Assembly: GCA_951812975.1 (NCBI GenBank)
Contig: CATOTC010000001.1
Coordinates: 1,520,001 to 1,584,000, forward strand
Length of the DNA stretch: 64,000 nt
Direction: 5' to 3'
From: an uncultured Acidimicrobiales bacterium
GTDB taxonomy: Bacteria; Actinomycetota; Acidimicrobiia; Acidimicrobiales; Aldehydirespiratoraceae
The position numbers and the translations under genes were made by a program. Shown here piece after piece: positions 33,753 to 42,987 of this stretch; within the stretch, counting starts at the first letter, position 1; each line of letters starts with the position of its first letter. A model generated the notes under the pieces. The model was given only the letters and a program-made list of their open reading frames with translations. It was not told the origin of the DNA and did not search any database.

Positions 33753-36700
33753 TTATATCGGTACCGGCACCCCCGGATCCTGGCCGCTCGGCGCAGCCTC
33801 TGCGCTCTTGCCGACATGGTTGACCGCTACCACCCTCACTTCGTAGGCGCCGGGGTTCAAGCCGGTGATGGAGTACTCACCGGTTCCCGCACCCGAGACT
33901 GCGGCGTCGCCGCTGCTACCATGCACGAAGTTGCTGCGGTTGTACCAAGACACCACATAGCCCGTGATATCGGTCTCGGTTCCTGCGGGGATGCTATCCC
34001 AGGTCACGTTGATTGTGGAAAAGTTGGTCGAGTCAAGCACAGCTGTCACGTTCATCGGAGCGGCCGGGACTCCTGCTGTCTTGACTGGAGCAGCGTAACC
34101 CGGGATACCTTCGGCACTTGTTGAGGTGACAGCCCGGACTCTCACCTGATAGGTGGTGTCGTCGGTGAGGTCGGTTTCGGTGCCGCTGACGACGTACCCC
34201 GTGATATCGGCCGTGAGTTCGGCCTCCGTAGCCACCCCTAGGAGTGTCGCAGAAACGGTTGGGCCGGTTACCGATCTTGGTATCGACATAGGCGAAGCTA
34301 TTTTTGCATCGAACCAGCCGGTACCCGGGTTGACTTGCACTTTGTAATCTGCGACCGGACCGGCGCCGTTGGTCTGAGTGAACGGGACCGTCGACCATGT
34401 CACAGTCAGTTCCGTTCCGTCTCCGTCAACCTTCGGTACAGCAGTCACCGAACTCGGAGCTTCTGGATACAGACCTGTGGATGCTACGAAATCAACCGAC
34501 TCAGCCGAGTTGGGTCCGGTGCCGATTCCGTTGACGGCCTGGATCTGGATCAGATAGGGCACGCCAACGGCGAGACCAGTGAGCCTGATTCGGTTAGCCG
34601 GCGCATTGACCCGCATGTCGCCGCTGAACGGGTCATTGGGGTCATCATTCAGCGCATACCTCACGAGGTAGTGGGTGATGTCGCTGCCGTTTGCGTCGGG
34701 TGGAGTCCATTCCACATCAAGTGATGTGTAACCTGGCTCGATCACCACCGTCGCAACAGCCGCTGGCAGTGTGGCCGGGGTTCCCGAAGCGTGGCCGTAC
34801 GGACCAGAACCGCCGTTCCCATCGGCGTCCACGTTGGAGGCTTGGACCCGAACATCATAGGACTTGCCTTCATCCAAGCCCGTGATAGTCACGGTCCTGT
34901 TTGCAACATCAACAGTACCGACAGTGCCCGCATCCCAGGTGGTCCCGGCGGCTGTTTCAACCGAGCCGTCAGCGTTCAGCACTGCGGAGGTCCGAGCAGT
35001 AACGGTATAGCCGGTCACAGCGCCTGTGCCGTTGGAGACCGGCGCATTCCAAGTGACCACCAAAGTCGTGCCGCTATGGGTCTCGCCGGTGACCACTGGC
35101 GGCGGCGCAGCCTGAACATTGGTCGGCGCTGCAGGCACTGGATCAGGATTCCCAAGTGCAGCGGGCGACACTCTCTCGCCTTCGCCAACCGCGGAGATCG
35201 ACTTGATCGTGATCGAATACTGATACTGGTTGTTCAAACCGGTGATCGTGTACATCCGCGGCTCAGCAGGCACAATTGCTTCACGCCGGATGCCTGCGTC
35301 CCAGATGATCTTGTAGCCAGTGATGTCACTGCCACCGTCACTACCGGGAGCGTCCCAGGTGATCTGCAAGGACTGATGCGCAGTCGTGACTACGGGAGCA
35401 GCTTCTGGATGGCCCGGAAGCGTTACCGGAGTACCGGAACCTTCAGCCCAAGGACCGTTCAGCGTCGGCTCAGTGGCGCTGTCTTGGCTACCGTTGTCAT
35501 TCGCATCGTTGTAGCTGTTCGCTCGAACTCGAACTTCACAAGCCACACCGTTGGTCAAGCCCGTGATCTGCGAGTCCTGAAACTCCTTGGTCGTCACGTG
35601 ATCAACTTGAGCGGCATTCCCCCAAGCAGTCGTATTGCCGCAGCGGCGCTCAACCGTGTAATCGATAAGAACCGTGCCGCCACTGTCAGCGGGTGCTGTC
35701 CAAGTAACAGTCAACGTCAAGTTGTCTGGAGTGACCGTCAAGTTCTGCGGAGCGGTCGCCGCGGTCGGTGCCGGGGTGACCGACACGCTGTTGTAGCCAG
35801 TCGGGACTGCGGCTCTGTCGCCAGTGCCGGCCGCGTTGACAGCCTGTACCCATACCGAGTACACGGTGGAGTTCCTCAATCCGGTGATGGTGTAGCCCGT
35901 AGCGTCGCCGGCAACATCGGCTGTGTCAGCCGACGGTTGACGACCAGTGCGCCACGAAACCACATAGCCAGTGATCTCGCTGCCACCATCATCGGCAGGA
36001 GCAGACCAACTCAAAGCCAGGATGCCGTTGCCGGGCACCGACTTGAGACCCCCCACAAGACCCGGAGCAACCGCTGGAGTGCCAGAAGCCTCACCAGACC
36101 AGTCGCTTTGACCGTCATCGCTCACCGCAGCAACACGGAACGTGTAAGCGTCACCGCGGGTGAGACCATCAAAGCTGACCGAAGTGCCCTCCACCGAACT
36201 CTGATTGTCAACAGAGTAGTCATCATCGCCGGACTTCCACTGCACGACATAGCCGGTCACATCGATGGTGCCGCCCTCTTCAGGAGCAGTCCAAGAAACA
36301 TCCAACGCATCACCATCGTCGCCGCTGAGCACAACCTCAACACCGGTCGGAGCTCCCGGAGCCTCAGTTGGATCAGGTATAGCATCGATCGCCCGATACA
36401 TACGCGCAACAAACGAAGCCATCTGCTCGCGTGTCACGTTGCTGTGCGGCGAATAAGTCGTGTCTGTCGTGCCAGTCGTCACACCCAGCGCATAAATAGC
36501 GCCGATCGCGGCCTGCTCCTCCGCGGGACGATCACCAATATCAGTAAACGGAGTGTCACCCACCGCCGCGTCACTACCCGTCGCCGCCTTGAACATACGC
36601 GCAAAGAACAAAGCCATATGCCCGCGAACCACAGGATCATCCGGCGAATAGGTCGTGTCTGACGTCCCCTGCGTGACCATAAGCCCAAAAATGCGGGCAA

Positions 36701-37112
36701 TGTCATCAGCGTTGGGGTCACCCTCAACATCTTCGAACATGTGATCAACAACCGGTGCCTCCACACCAGTAAGCGCCGCGTAGGCGTTCGCCATGAACCC
36801 CGCCATCTCAGAACGAGTCATATCATCGCCAGGACGGTACGTGTCACCAGCATCGGAGATACCCAACTCGCGCAGGCATCGACTGTCGTCATAGGCATAG
36901 CTGTCTTCAGATACATCCGAATAGGCCGGGGCGCCATCAGACGGGCACGATCCGCCGCTGGACTGCGCGGTCGCTGCGACCGTGGCCAAACCGAGACTGC
37001 CCGCGACAACGACAAAGGCCACCGCCATGCGCACTAGGCGAAGGACGCTCAACCGACTCGATCGGCTTGGCACCTTCACCGGCACTCCCTTTCCCGTTAC
37101 TGCTGAACTCAT
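33753..37112 (-). CDS. Secreted SLH-like plus fibronectin type III protein (paralog 3 of 4)
   Basis: A 1,119-aa paralog. Signal peptide residues about 27-50 end in VAATAQ. Three SLH-like repeats run to residue about 245 (AYSDVSEDSYAYDDSRCLRE, QGTSDTTYSPDDP, TTGTTDTTYSPHSNVTREQM), then eight FN3 domains. An internal Cys pair (ERRCGN and VACEVRV) in the third FN3 domain probably forms a second disulfide. The N-terminal 350 residues are almost identical to paralog 4, while the middle FN3 domains differ more, as expected from recent duplication followed by partial divergence. Codon use is visibly more A/T-rich than in paralogs 1 and 2. Confidence 0.9.
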   Translation of the reverse strand: MSSAVTGKGVPVKVPSRSSRLSVLRLVRMAVAFVVVAGSLGLATVAATAQSSGGSCPSDGAPAYSDVSEDSYAYDDSRCLRELGISDAGDTYRPGDDMTRSEMAGFMANAYAALTGVEAPVVDHMFEDVEGDPNADDIARIFGLMVTQGTSDTTYSPDDPVVRGHMALFFARMFKAATGSDAAVGDTPFTDIGDRPAEEQAAIGAIYALGVTTGTTDTTYSPHSNVTREQMASFVARMYRAIDAIPDPTEAPGAPTGVEVVLSGDDGDALDVSWTAPEEGGTIDVTGYVVQWKSGDDDYSVDNQSSVEGTSVSFDGLTRGDAYTFRVAAVSDDGQSDWSGEASGTPAVAPGLVGGLKSVPGNGILALSWSAPADDGGSEITGYVVSWRTGRQPSADTADVAGDATGYTITGLRNSTVYSVWVQAVNAAGTGDRAAVPTGYNSVSVTPAPTAATAPQNLTVTPDNLTLTVTWTAPADSGGTVLIDYTVERRCGNTTAWGNAAQVDHVTTKEFQDSQITGLTNGVACEVRVRANSYNDANDNGSQDSATEPTLNGPWAEGSGTPVTLPGHPEAAPVVTTAHQSLQITWDAPGSDGGSDITGYKIIWDAGIRREAIVPAEPRMYTITGLNNQYQYSITIKSISAVGEGERVSPAALGNPDPVPAAPTNVQAAPPPVVTGETHSGTTLVVTWNAPVSNGTGAVTGYTVTARTSAVLNADGSVETAAGTTWDAGTVGTVDVANRTVTITGLDEGKSYDVRVQASNVDADGNGGSGPYGHASGTPATLPAAVATVVIEPGYTSLDVEWTPPDANGSDITHYLVRYALNDDPNDPFSGDMRVNAPANRIRLTGLAVGVPYLIQIQAVNGIGTGPNSAESVDFVASTGLYPEAPSSVTAVPKVDGDGTELTVTWSTVPFTQTNGAGPVADYKVQVNPGTGWFDAKIASPMSIPRSVTGPTVSATLLGVATEAELTADITGYVVSGTETDLTDDTTYQVRVRAVTSTSAEGIPGYAAPVKTAGVPAAPMNVTAVLDSTNFSTINVTWDSIPAGTETDITGYVVSWYNRSNFVHGSSGDAAVSGAGTGEYSITGLNPGAYEVRVVAVNHVGKSAEAAPSGQDPGVPVPI

Positions 37113-37169
37113 TGCTGCTCCATTCTTGGTTGGATTGTCTGGCCCTTCGCAGACACCAGTCGAAATCTA

Positions 37170-37181
37170 GCGGTTAACCGC
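37170..37181. promoter_or_regulatory. Palindrome GCGGTTAACCGC upstream of paralog 3
   Basis: A perfect 12-bp palindrome 58 bp before the start codon, directly followed (gene direction) by TAGATT, a possible -10 box. The same palindrome occurs upstream of paralog 4 at 40687-40698; degenerate versions appear before paralogs 1 and 2, and TTCGAC next to it is conserved in all. It may be a shared operator. Confidence 0.5.
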
Positions 37182-37182
37182 C

Positions 37183-37368
37183 CTGAACAGGCTACCTAAT
37201 GCGCCGGACAGAGTTGGCGATTGTGTCCGTGTGGGAAAAATAGTTAGAGCCCGAGGCCAAGACCTCGGGCTCTGAACTAATGCTTAGTTGCAATTGCAGC
37301 TAAGTAGCCGGCGGCTCTCTGGGCCCGGCGGAGAGCCCAGGAGCCAGCCGACTACATCTTGGTATTAC
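37183..37368. repeat. Multi-hairpin intergenic repeat, copy 2
   Basis: The second copy of the element at 33564-33751, between paralogs 3 and 4, differing at only a few bases. All hairpins are preserved. The similarity starts in the promoter side of paralog 3 and ends at the stop codon of paralog 4, so it was duplicated together with the genes. Confidence 0.8.
37246..37273 (-). terminator. Strong hairpin downstream of paralog 4, likely terminator
   Basis: The same 11-bp perfect stem with 6-base loop as at 33627. Here the minus-strand continuation is CTATTTTTCCC, with five T in a row, a better intrinsic terminator than copy 1. Confidence 0.7.
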
Positions 37369-40300
37369 TTATGGTGTCGGTTCCGGCACCACCGGATCAG
37401 TGGTCGGCTCACCCTCTGCGCTCTTGCCGACATGGTTGACCGCTACCACCCTCACTTCGTAGGTGCCGGGGTCCAAGCCGGTGATGGAGTACTCACCGGT
37501 TCCCGCACCCGAGACTGCGGCGTCGCCACGGCTACCCTCCAGCAGGTCGGTGGAGTTGTACCAAGTCACCACATAGCCCGTGATATCGGTCTCGGTTTCT
37601 GCAGGGATGCTGTCCCAGGTCACGTTGATTGTGGAACTGGTGGTCGAGTCAAGCACAGCTGTCACGTTCGCCGGAGCGGTCGGGACGTTTGCTGTCTTGA
37701 CTGGAGCAGCGTAACCCGGGATACCGTTGGCTCCTGCTGTTGAGACAGCCCGGACTCTCACCTGATAGGTGGTGTCGTCGGTGAGCCCCGTGACATCGAC
37801 AGTGGTGTCAGTCGCTCCGATTGTCGCAGTAAAGGGTGTCCAAGCGCCGGTACCCGTTTGGGTTTCCACGGTGTAACTTGCGACATCACCGGTGCCGTTG
37901 GTTTGAGTGACCGTCGACCATGTCACAGTCAGTGCCGTTCCGTCTCCGTCTGCCTTCGGTACAGCAGTCACCGAACTCGGAGCTTCTGGATACAGACCCG
38001 TCGTTCCGGTGAAGTCAGTAGCCGCGTTGAGTCCGGTGCCGATTCCGTTGACGGCCTGGATCTGGATCACATAGGGCACGCCAACGGCGAGACCAGTGAG
38101 CCTGATTCGGTTAGCCGGTGCGTTGACCCGTATGTCGCCGCTGAACGGCTCATTGCCGGTCCTATTCTGCGCATACCTCACGAGGTAGTGGGTGATGTCG
38201 CTACCGTTTGCGGCGGGTGGAGCCCATTCCACATCAAGTGATGTGTAACCTGGCAGGACATTCACCGTTGCGACAACCGCTGGCAGTGTGGCCGGGGTTC
38301 CCGAAGTGTGGCCGAACGGACCAGAGCCGCCGTTCCCATCGGCGTCCACGTTGGAGGCTTGGACCCGAACATCGTAGGACGTGCCTGAAGTCAAGCCCGT
38401 GATAGTCACGGTCCTGTTTGCAACATCAACAGTACCGACAGTGCCCGCATCCCAGTCCCCGGCGGCTGTTGCAACCGAGCCGTCAGCGTTCAGCACTGCG
38501 GAGGTCCGAGCCTGAACGGTATAGCCGGTCACAGCGCCTGTGCCGTTGGAGGCCGGCGCATTCCAAGTGACCACCAAAGTCGTGTCGCTATGGGCCTCAC
38601 CGGTGACCACTGGCGGCGGTGCAGCCTGAACATTGGTCGGCGCTGCAGGCACCGGAACAGGAATCGCAAATCCCGCGCCTGTCGCTCCGGTGGCTTCACC
38701 GACCGCGTTGATCGGGATTATCGTGATCGTGTACTGATACCCGTTGGTCAGACCGGTGATGGTGTACATCCGTGGCTCAGCAGGCACAATTGCTTCACGC
38801 AGGACGCCTGCGTTCCAGGTGATCTTGTAGCCAGTGATGTCACTGCCACCGTCGCTACCGGGAGCGTCCCAGGTGAGCTGCAAGGACTGATGCGCAGTAG
38901 TGATAGTGACGTTCGACGAGCTTAGCACGCCCGGAAGCGTTACCGGAGTACCGGAACCTACAGCCCAAGGACTGTTCAGCGTCGGCTCAGTGGCGGTGTC
39001 TTGGGTGTCGTTGTCATTCGCATCGTTGTAGCTGTTCGCTCGAACTCGAACTTCACAAGCCACACCGTTGGTCAAGCCCGTGATCCGCTCGTCCTGAACC
39101 TCCTTGGTCGTAAAGTGTTCCTTTGAAGTGGCATTCCCCCAAGCAGTCGTAGTGCCGCAGCGGCGCTCGTGCGTGTAATTGATAAGAACCGTGCCACCAC
39201 TGTCGGCTGGCTCTTGCCAAGTGAGGAACAACGCCCCGCCTTCTGGAGTGACCGTCAAGTTCTGCGGAGCGGTCGCCGCGGTCGGTGCCGGAGTCACAGC
39301 GACACTGTCTGTGCCGGCGGGAACTGAAGCGGATTCGCCAGTGCCTGCATCGTTGACCGCCTGGACCCACACCGAATAGTTCTTAGAGTTGTCCAAACCG
39401 GTGATGGTGTAGCCCGTAGCGTCGCCGGCAACATCGGCTGTGTCAGCCGACGGTTGACGACCGGTGCGCCACGAGACCAGATAGCCGGTGATCTCGCTGC
39501 CACCGTCATCGTCAGGAGCGGTCCAGCTCAAAGCCAGCGTGCCGTTGCCAGGCACCGACGTGAGCTCGCTCACAAGACCCGGAGCAACCGCTGGAGTGCC
39601 AGAAGCCTCACCAGACCAGTCGCTTTGACCGTCATCGCTCACCGCAGCAACACGGAACGTGTAAGCGTCACCGCGACTAAGACCATCAAAGCTGACCGAA
39701 GTGCCCTCCACCGAACTCTGGTTGTCAACAGAATAGTCATCATCGCCGGACTTCCACTGCACGACATAGCCGGTCACATCGCTGGTGCCGCTCTCTTCAG
39801 GCTCAGTCCAGGAGACATCCAACGCATCTCCGTCGTCGCCGCTGAGCGCAACTTCAACACCGGTCGGAGCTCCCGGAGCCTCAGTTGGATCAGGTATAGC
39901 ATCGATCGCCCGATACATACGTGCAACAAACGAAGCCATCTGCTCGCGTGTCACGTTGCTGTGCGGCGAATAAGTCGTGTCTGTCGTGCCAGTCGTCACA
40001 CCCAGCGCATAAATAGCGCCGATCGCGGCCTGCTCCTCCGCGGGACGATCACCAATATCGGTGAACGGAGTGTCACCCGCCGCAGCGTCACTACCCGTCG
40101 CCGCCTTGAACATACGCGCCAAGAACAAAGCCATATGCCCGCGAACCACAGGATTATCCGGCGAATAGGTCGTGTCTGACGTGCCCTGCGTGATCATCAG
40201 CCCGGAGATGCGGGCAATGTCATCAGCGTTGGGGTCACCCTCAACATCGCCGAACACGTGATCAACAACCGGTGCCTCCACACCAGTAAGCGCCGCGTAG

Positions 40301-40629
40301 GCGTTCGCCATGAACCCCGCCATCTCAGAACGAGTCATATCATCGCCAGGACGATAAATGTCACCAGCATCGGAAATACCCAACTCGCGCAGGCACCGAC
40401 TGTCGTCATAAGCATAGCTGTCTTCAGATACATCCGAATAGGCCGGCGCGCCATCAGATGGGCACGAACCGCCGCTGGACTGCGCGGTCGCTGCGACCGT
40501 GGCCAAACCGAGACTGCCCGCGACGACGACAAAGGCCACCGCCATGCGCACTAGGCGAAGGACACTCAACCGACTCGATCGGCTTGGCACCTTCACCGGC
40601 ACTCCCTTTCCCGTTACTGCTGAACTCAT
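37369..40629 (-). CDS. Secreted SLH-like plus fibronectin type III protein (paralog 4 of 4)
   Basis: A 1,086-aa protein with the same signal peptide, three SLH-like repeats and eight FN3 domains as paralog 3. Differences concentrate in the FN3 part: domain 3 reads VTPEGGALFLTWQEP, domain 7 is shorter, and the C-terminus is TTDPVVPEPTP. Start ATG at 40629 is preceded by GGAGCAGCA. It is the first gene of the tandem series. Cell-surface location by wall attachment is inferred from the SLH-like repeats. Confidence 0.9.
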   Translation of the reverse strand: MSSAVTGKGVPVKVPSRSSRLSVLRLVRMAVAFVVVAGSLGLATVAATAQSSGGSCPSDGAPAYSDVSEDSYAYDDSRCLRELGISDAGDIYRPGDDMTRSEMAGFMANAYAALTGVEAPVVDHVFGDVEGDPNADDIARISGLMITQGTSDTTYSPDNPVVRGHMALFLARMFKAATGSDAAAGDTPFTDIGDRPAEEQAAIGAIYALGVTTGTTDTTYSPHSNVTREQMASFVARMYRAIDAIPDPTEAPGAPTGVEVALSGDDGDALDVSWTEPEESGTSDVTGYVVQWKSGDDDYSVDNQSSVEGTSVSFDGLSRGDAYTFRVAAVSDDGQSDWSGEASGTPAVAPGLVSELTSVPGNGTLALSWTAPDDDGGSEITGYLVSWRTGRQPSADTADVAGDATGYTITGLDNSKNYSVWVQAVNDAGTGESASVPAGTDSVAVTPAPTAATAPQNLTVTPEGGALFLTWQEPADSGGTVLINYTHERRCGTTTAWGNATSKEHFTTKEVQDERITGLTNGVACEVRVRANSYNDANDNDTQDTATEPTLNSPWAVGSGTPVTLPGVLSSSNVTITTAHQSLQLTWDAPGSDGGSDITGYKITWNAGVLREAIVPAEPRMYTITGLTNGYQYTITIIPINAVGEATGATGAGFAIPVPVPAAPTNVQAAPPPVVTGEAHSDTTLVVTWNAPASNGTGAVTGYTVQARTSAVLNADGSVATAAGDWDAGTVGTVDVANRTVTITGLTSGTSYDVRVQASNVDADGNGGSGPFGHTSGTPATLPAVVATVNVLPGYTSLDVEWAPPAANGSDITHYLVRYAQNRTGNEPFSGDIRVNAPANRIRLTGLAVGVPYVIQIQAVNGIGTGLNAATDFTGTTGLYPEAPSSVTAVPKADGDGTALTVTWSTVTQTNGTGDVASYTVETQTGTGAWTPFTATIGATDTTVDVTGLTDDTTYQVRVRAVSTAGANGIPGYAAPVKTANVPTAPANVTAVLDSTTSSTINVTWDSIPAETETDITGYVVTWYNSTDLLEGSRGDAAVSGAGTGEYSITGLDPGTYEVRVVAVNHVGKSAEGEPTTDPVVPEPTP

Positions 40630-40686
40630 TGCTGCTCCATTCTTGGTTGGATTGTCTGGCTCTTCGCAGACACCAGTCGAAATCTA

Positions 40687-40698
40687 GCGGTTAACCGC
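40687..40698. promoter_or_regulatory. Palindrome GCGGTTAACCGC upstream of paralog 4
   Basis: Identical to 37170-37181 and at the same distance (58 bp) from the start codon, again followed in gene direction by TAGATTTCGACTGGTGTC. Together the two support a common regulator or promoter element. Confidence 0.5.
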
Positions 40699-41085
40699 AC
40701 CCAACACCTTGCTGGGACGCAGAAAACACCAATCACGATCGGCATGCAAAGGTTAGCGCAGGCCGATTTCTAACACAACCCACCCCCCGAGTCAACGACA
40801 CAGGGGCTGGAAGAGGCGCCAGAATCGAATGGTGTCGGTCTAAAACCGCACATGTATTCAAGGCCCTTAGCATAACGCCGCAATTGATAACGCGCCATGC
40901 TTTCACGGGCTACTTGATCCACTCCGCCTGCTCTGGGGTTGCCCGTGGCGGGGCGGGGGCCCGGCTGAGGGGCGTTACGCTCTGTGGGGGCGGCTCCCCG
41001 GCCGCCTCGGGGCCCACGGTTTCGGGCCCTGTCCGCAGTACCTCTGCCCAGCCTCTGCCCAACCCCCCGACACCATGGAAGCACC
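40699..41085. other. Intergenic region between paralog 4 and sod
   Basis: 387 bp between divergent genes. It holds the upstream parts of both promoters. Open frames crossing it are short and unsupported; I see no RNA gene or clear palindrome beyond the one at 40687. Confidence 0.5.
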
Positions 41086-41775
41086 GTGATCGAACTCCCC
41101 GCACTCCCCTATCGCCAGGACGCTCTCGCCCCGCACATCAGCGAACGGACCATCGGCTACCACTACGGCAGACACCACGCCGGCTACGTCGCCAACCTCA
41201 ACAAGCTCCTTGCTGCGGGCGGTGGCGCGACGGGCGGTGCCGCGGCGGGCGGCGGCGCGACGGGCGGCGGCGCGACGGGGCTTGAGGAGCTCATCACCAA
41301 TGCTGGGCCCGGGGTCGTGTTCAACAACGCGGCGCAGACCTGGAACCACACCTTCTACTGGCAGTCGATGAGCCCCGACGGCGGGGGTGATCCCAGCGGC
41401 GAACTCGCCGCGGCCATCGTCGCCAGCTTCGGGTCGGTCGACGCGTTGCGCGCCGAGCTGACAGCCAAGGCGACCGGCAATTTCGGGTCCGGCTGGACCT
41501 GGCTCGTGCGCCTCGGTTCCGGTGGTGGTGCCGGGGGCGGCGGCGACGGTGCCGGGGACGGTGCCGGGGGCGGCGAGTTGGCCGTCGTCAACACCGACGA
41601 CGCCGACAACCCACTCGTGACCGGGCACCAGCCGCTCCTCACGATCGACATCTGGGAGCACGCCTACTACCTCGACTACCAGAACGCCCGGCCCGCCTAC
41701 ATCGCCACGTTCCTCGAGCACCTCATCAACTGGGACTTCGCCGCAGCCAACTACGCCGCCACCCCCGACGCCTGA
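41086..41775 (+). CDS. sodA: Superoxide dismutase (Fe/Mn) with Gly/Ala-rich loop insertions
   Basis: A 229-aa Fe/Mn-type SOD, longer than the usual 195-205 aa. The start is GTG at 41086 (IELPALPYRQDALAPHIS). The four metal ligands can be seen: His26 in GYHYGRHHAGYV, the His in NNAAQTWNHTFYW, and Asp and His in IDIWEHAYYLDYQNARPAYI. Two extra segments are present: about 20 residues of GGGATGGAAAGGG after the first long helix and about 18 residues of GGGAGGGGDGAG before LAVVNTDDADNP. Both lie in surface loops of the family, so activity is probably kept. Fe or Mn preference cannot be read. Confidence 0.92.
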   Translation: MIELPALPYRQDALAPHISERTIGYHYGRHHAGYVANLNKLLAAGGGATGGAAAGGGATGGGATGLEELITNAGPGVVFNNAAQTWNHTFYWQSMSPDGGGDPSGELAAAIVASFGSVDALRAELTAKATGNFGSGWTWLVRLGSGGGAGGGGDGAGDGAGGGELAVVNTDDADNPLVTGHQPLLTIDIWEHAYYLDYQNARPAYIATFLEHLINWDFAAANYAATPDA

Positions 41776-41859
41776 GCCGCCCGGCGCGGCGCTGCGCCGA
41801 TCCCGGGCGGGGGCGACGACTTCCGTTGGATCGACAAGGTGTAGTGGTTGCGACTGCTG

Positions 41860-42783
41860 TCAGCGCAGCCAATCCTCGGCGCCGCACTCCTGATATATGG
41901 AGAGCGCCTCGAACGACACCAGGCTTCGGCGCCCACCGTCGAGGTCGTCGGGGTCGCCGAAGAGCAATACCGGCGCAAAGTTGCTGATCAGCTCGAGCAG
42001 TCTGGGAGCGATGCACTCGGCCGCCTCGCGTTCAATGCGGTCCTGCACGACGAACAGTTCCACCAGGGTGGGAACAAAGAAGGACTCGCCGCACGTATCG
42101 AAAATAGTGCCGACGTGCAACTGCTCAGCCGCTGGGGAGAAGAAGAGCGCCTCTTCAAGCAGACTACGTTTGAAGTCTGCGTTGCCCTCCAGATCCGTTA
42201 GACACGCTTCCAAGCTCGACGCCAGCGAGATCCCTGAGTCTGATGCGGGATCAAGCCCTGAGAGTGCTGATGTGAACTGCTCCGCTCTGTCTTCAAAGAT
42301 GCTGTCGACACAGTGGGCCGCGTTCACGAACAGTTCGTCGAGCTCAACGTCGCTCAACACATCGAGCGGTATGCCGTCTTGGAAATGGCCGTACTCGTCG
42401 GCGTGCTGGTCGAGCGCGGTCGAGACATCCTCCGAACGGTCCTCGCTGAGCGTGCCGACGAAGCTGTCGGCGTAGCACTCTGTCGCTTGTTTAGTGCGCT
42501 CGTCCTGGCCTTCGTGGGTCGAGTCGCCGGGGTCGGGCGAGGTCAACACGAATCGCACCACACTATGAAGGTGAGCCTCTGCTGTTTCGTTCGGGTCTCG
42601 TCTTGGCGCTGCCGGCCGGTTGCGGGACTCGAGCATTGCGGACCGGAGTTCCCCAGCCAGGGAGGACTCCCTGGGTATTCCCCCTGCCCCCGCATTCGTC
42701 GTGGGAGTCGCCGGATCCGTCGAGCCGCAGGCTGTGGCCAACAGCACCGCTGCCAGACATACAGGCACCAGCCGCTGCAACAT
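41860..42783 (-). CDS. Putative lipoprotein of unknown function
   Basis: A 307-aa protein with a lipoprotein signal: hydrophobic CLAAVLLATACGS with lipobox Cys at residue about 19, followed by a Thr/Gly-rich linker. The mature part is acidic and helical with several conserved-looking Cys (TECYADSF, AAHCVDS, EACLTDL, FDTCGES, AECIAP, YQECGAE), suggesting disulfides in a repeated helical fold. No known domain recognised. Confidence 0.75.
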   Translation of the reverse strand: MLQRLVPVCLAAVLLATACGSTDPATPTTNAGAGGIPRESSLAGELRSAMLESRNRPAAPRRDPNETAEAHLHSVVRFVLTSPDPGDSTHEGQDERTKQATECYADSFVGTLSEDRSEDVSTALDQHADEYGHFQDGIPLDVLSDVELDELFVNAAHCVDSIFEDRAEQFTSALSGLDPASDSGISLASSLEACLTDLEGNADFKRSLLEEALFFSPAAEQLHVGTIFDTCGESFFVPTLVELFVVQDRIEREAAECIAPRLLELISNFAPVLLFGDPDDLDGGRRSLVSFEALSIYQECGAEDWLR

Positions 42784-42873
42784 TCCGCAAGGCTACATCG
42801 CTGCTTCATCTCTGGCTTGGGCTCGTTTTGCCTCGTGCTGGGTGGCGGTGGGAGGTGGCGGGCGAGGCGTGTC

Positions 42874-42895
42874 ACAGAACGTGCTGTTGTTCTGT
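42874..42895. promoter_or_regulatory. Inverted repeat ACAGAAC/GTTCTGT upstream of the hendecad protein gene
   Basis: Perfect 7-bp arms around an 8-base spacer in the 204-bp gap between divergent genes at 42783 and 42988. It could be an operator for either gene. A related-looking palindrome TGACACAGTGTCA lies at 47683 before the HNH gene. Confidence 0.35.
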
Positions 42896-42987
42896 CACAG
42901 GGTATGTGATAGTTTGACGGACTACGACAACCGGTCCTAATCGTGCCGCCTTGGCGGAGGGCGTGTTAGGTTCACGAAAGGACAACA

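Noticed and set aside
34791..36662. Open frame of 623 codons on the plus strand
   Set aside because: It is antisense to the SLH/FN3 paralog 3 gene, has no domain, and similar antisense frames occur in paralog 4; it results from codon use.
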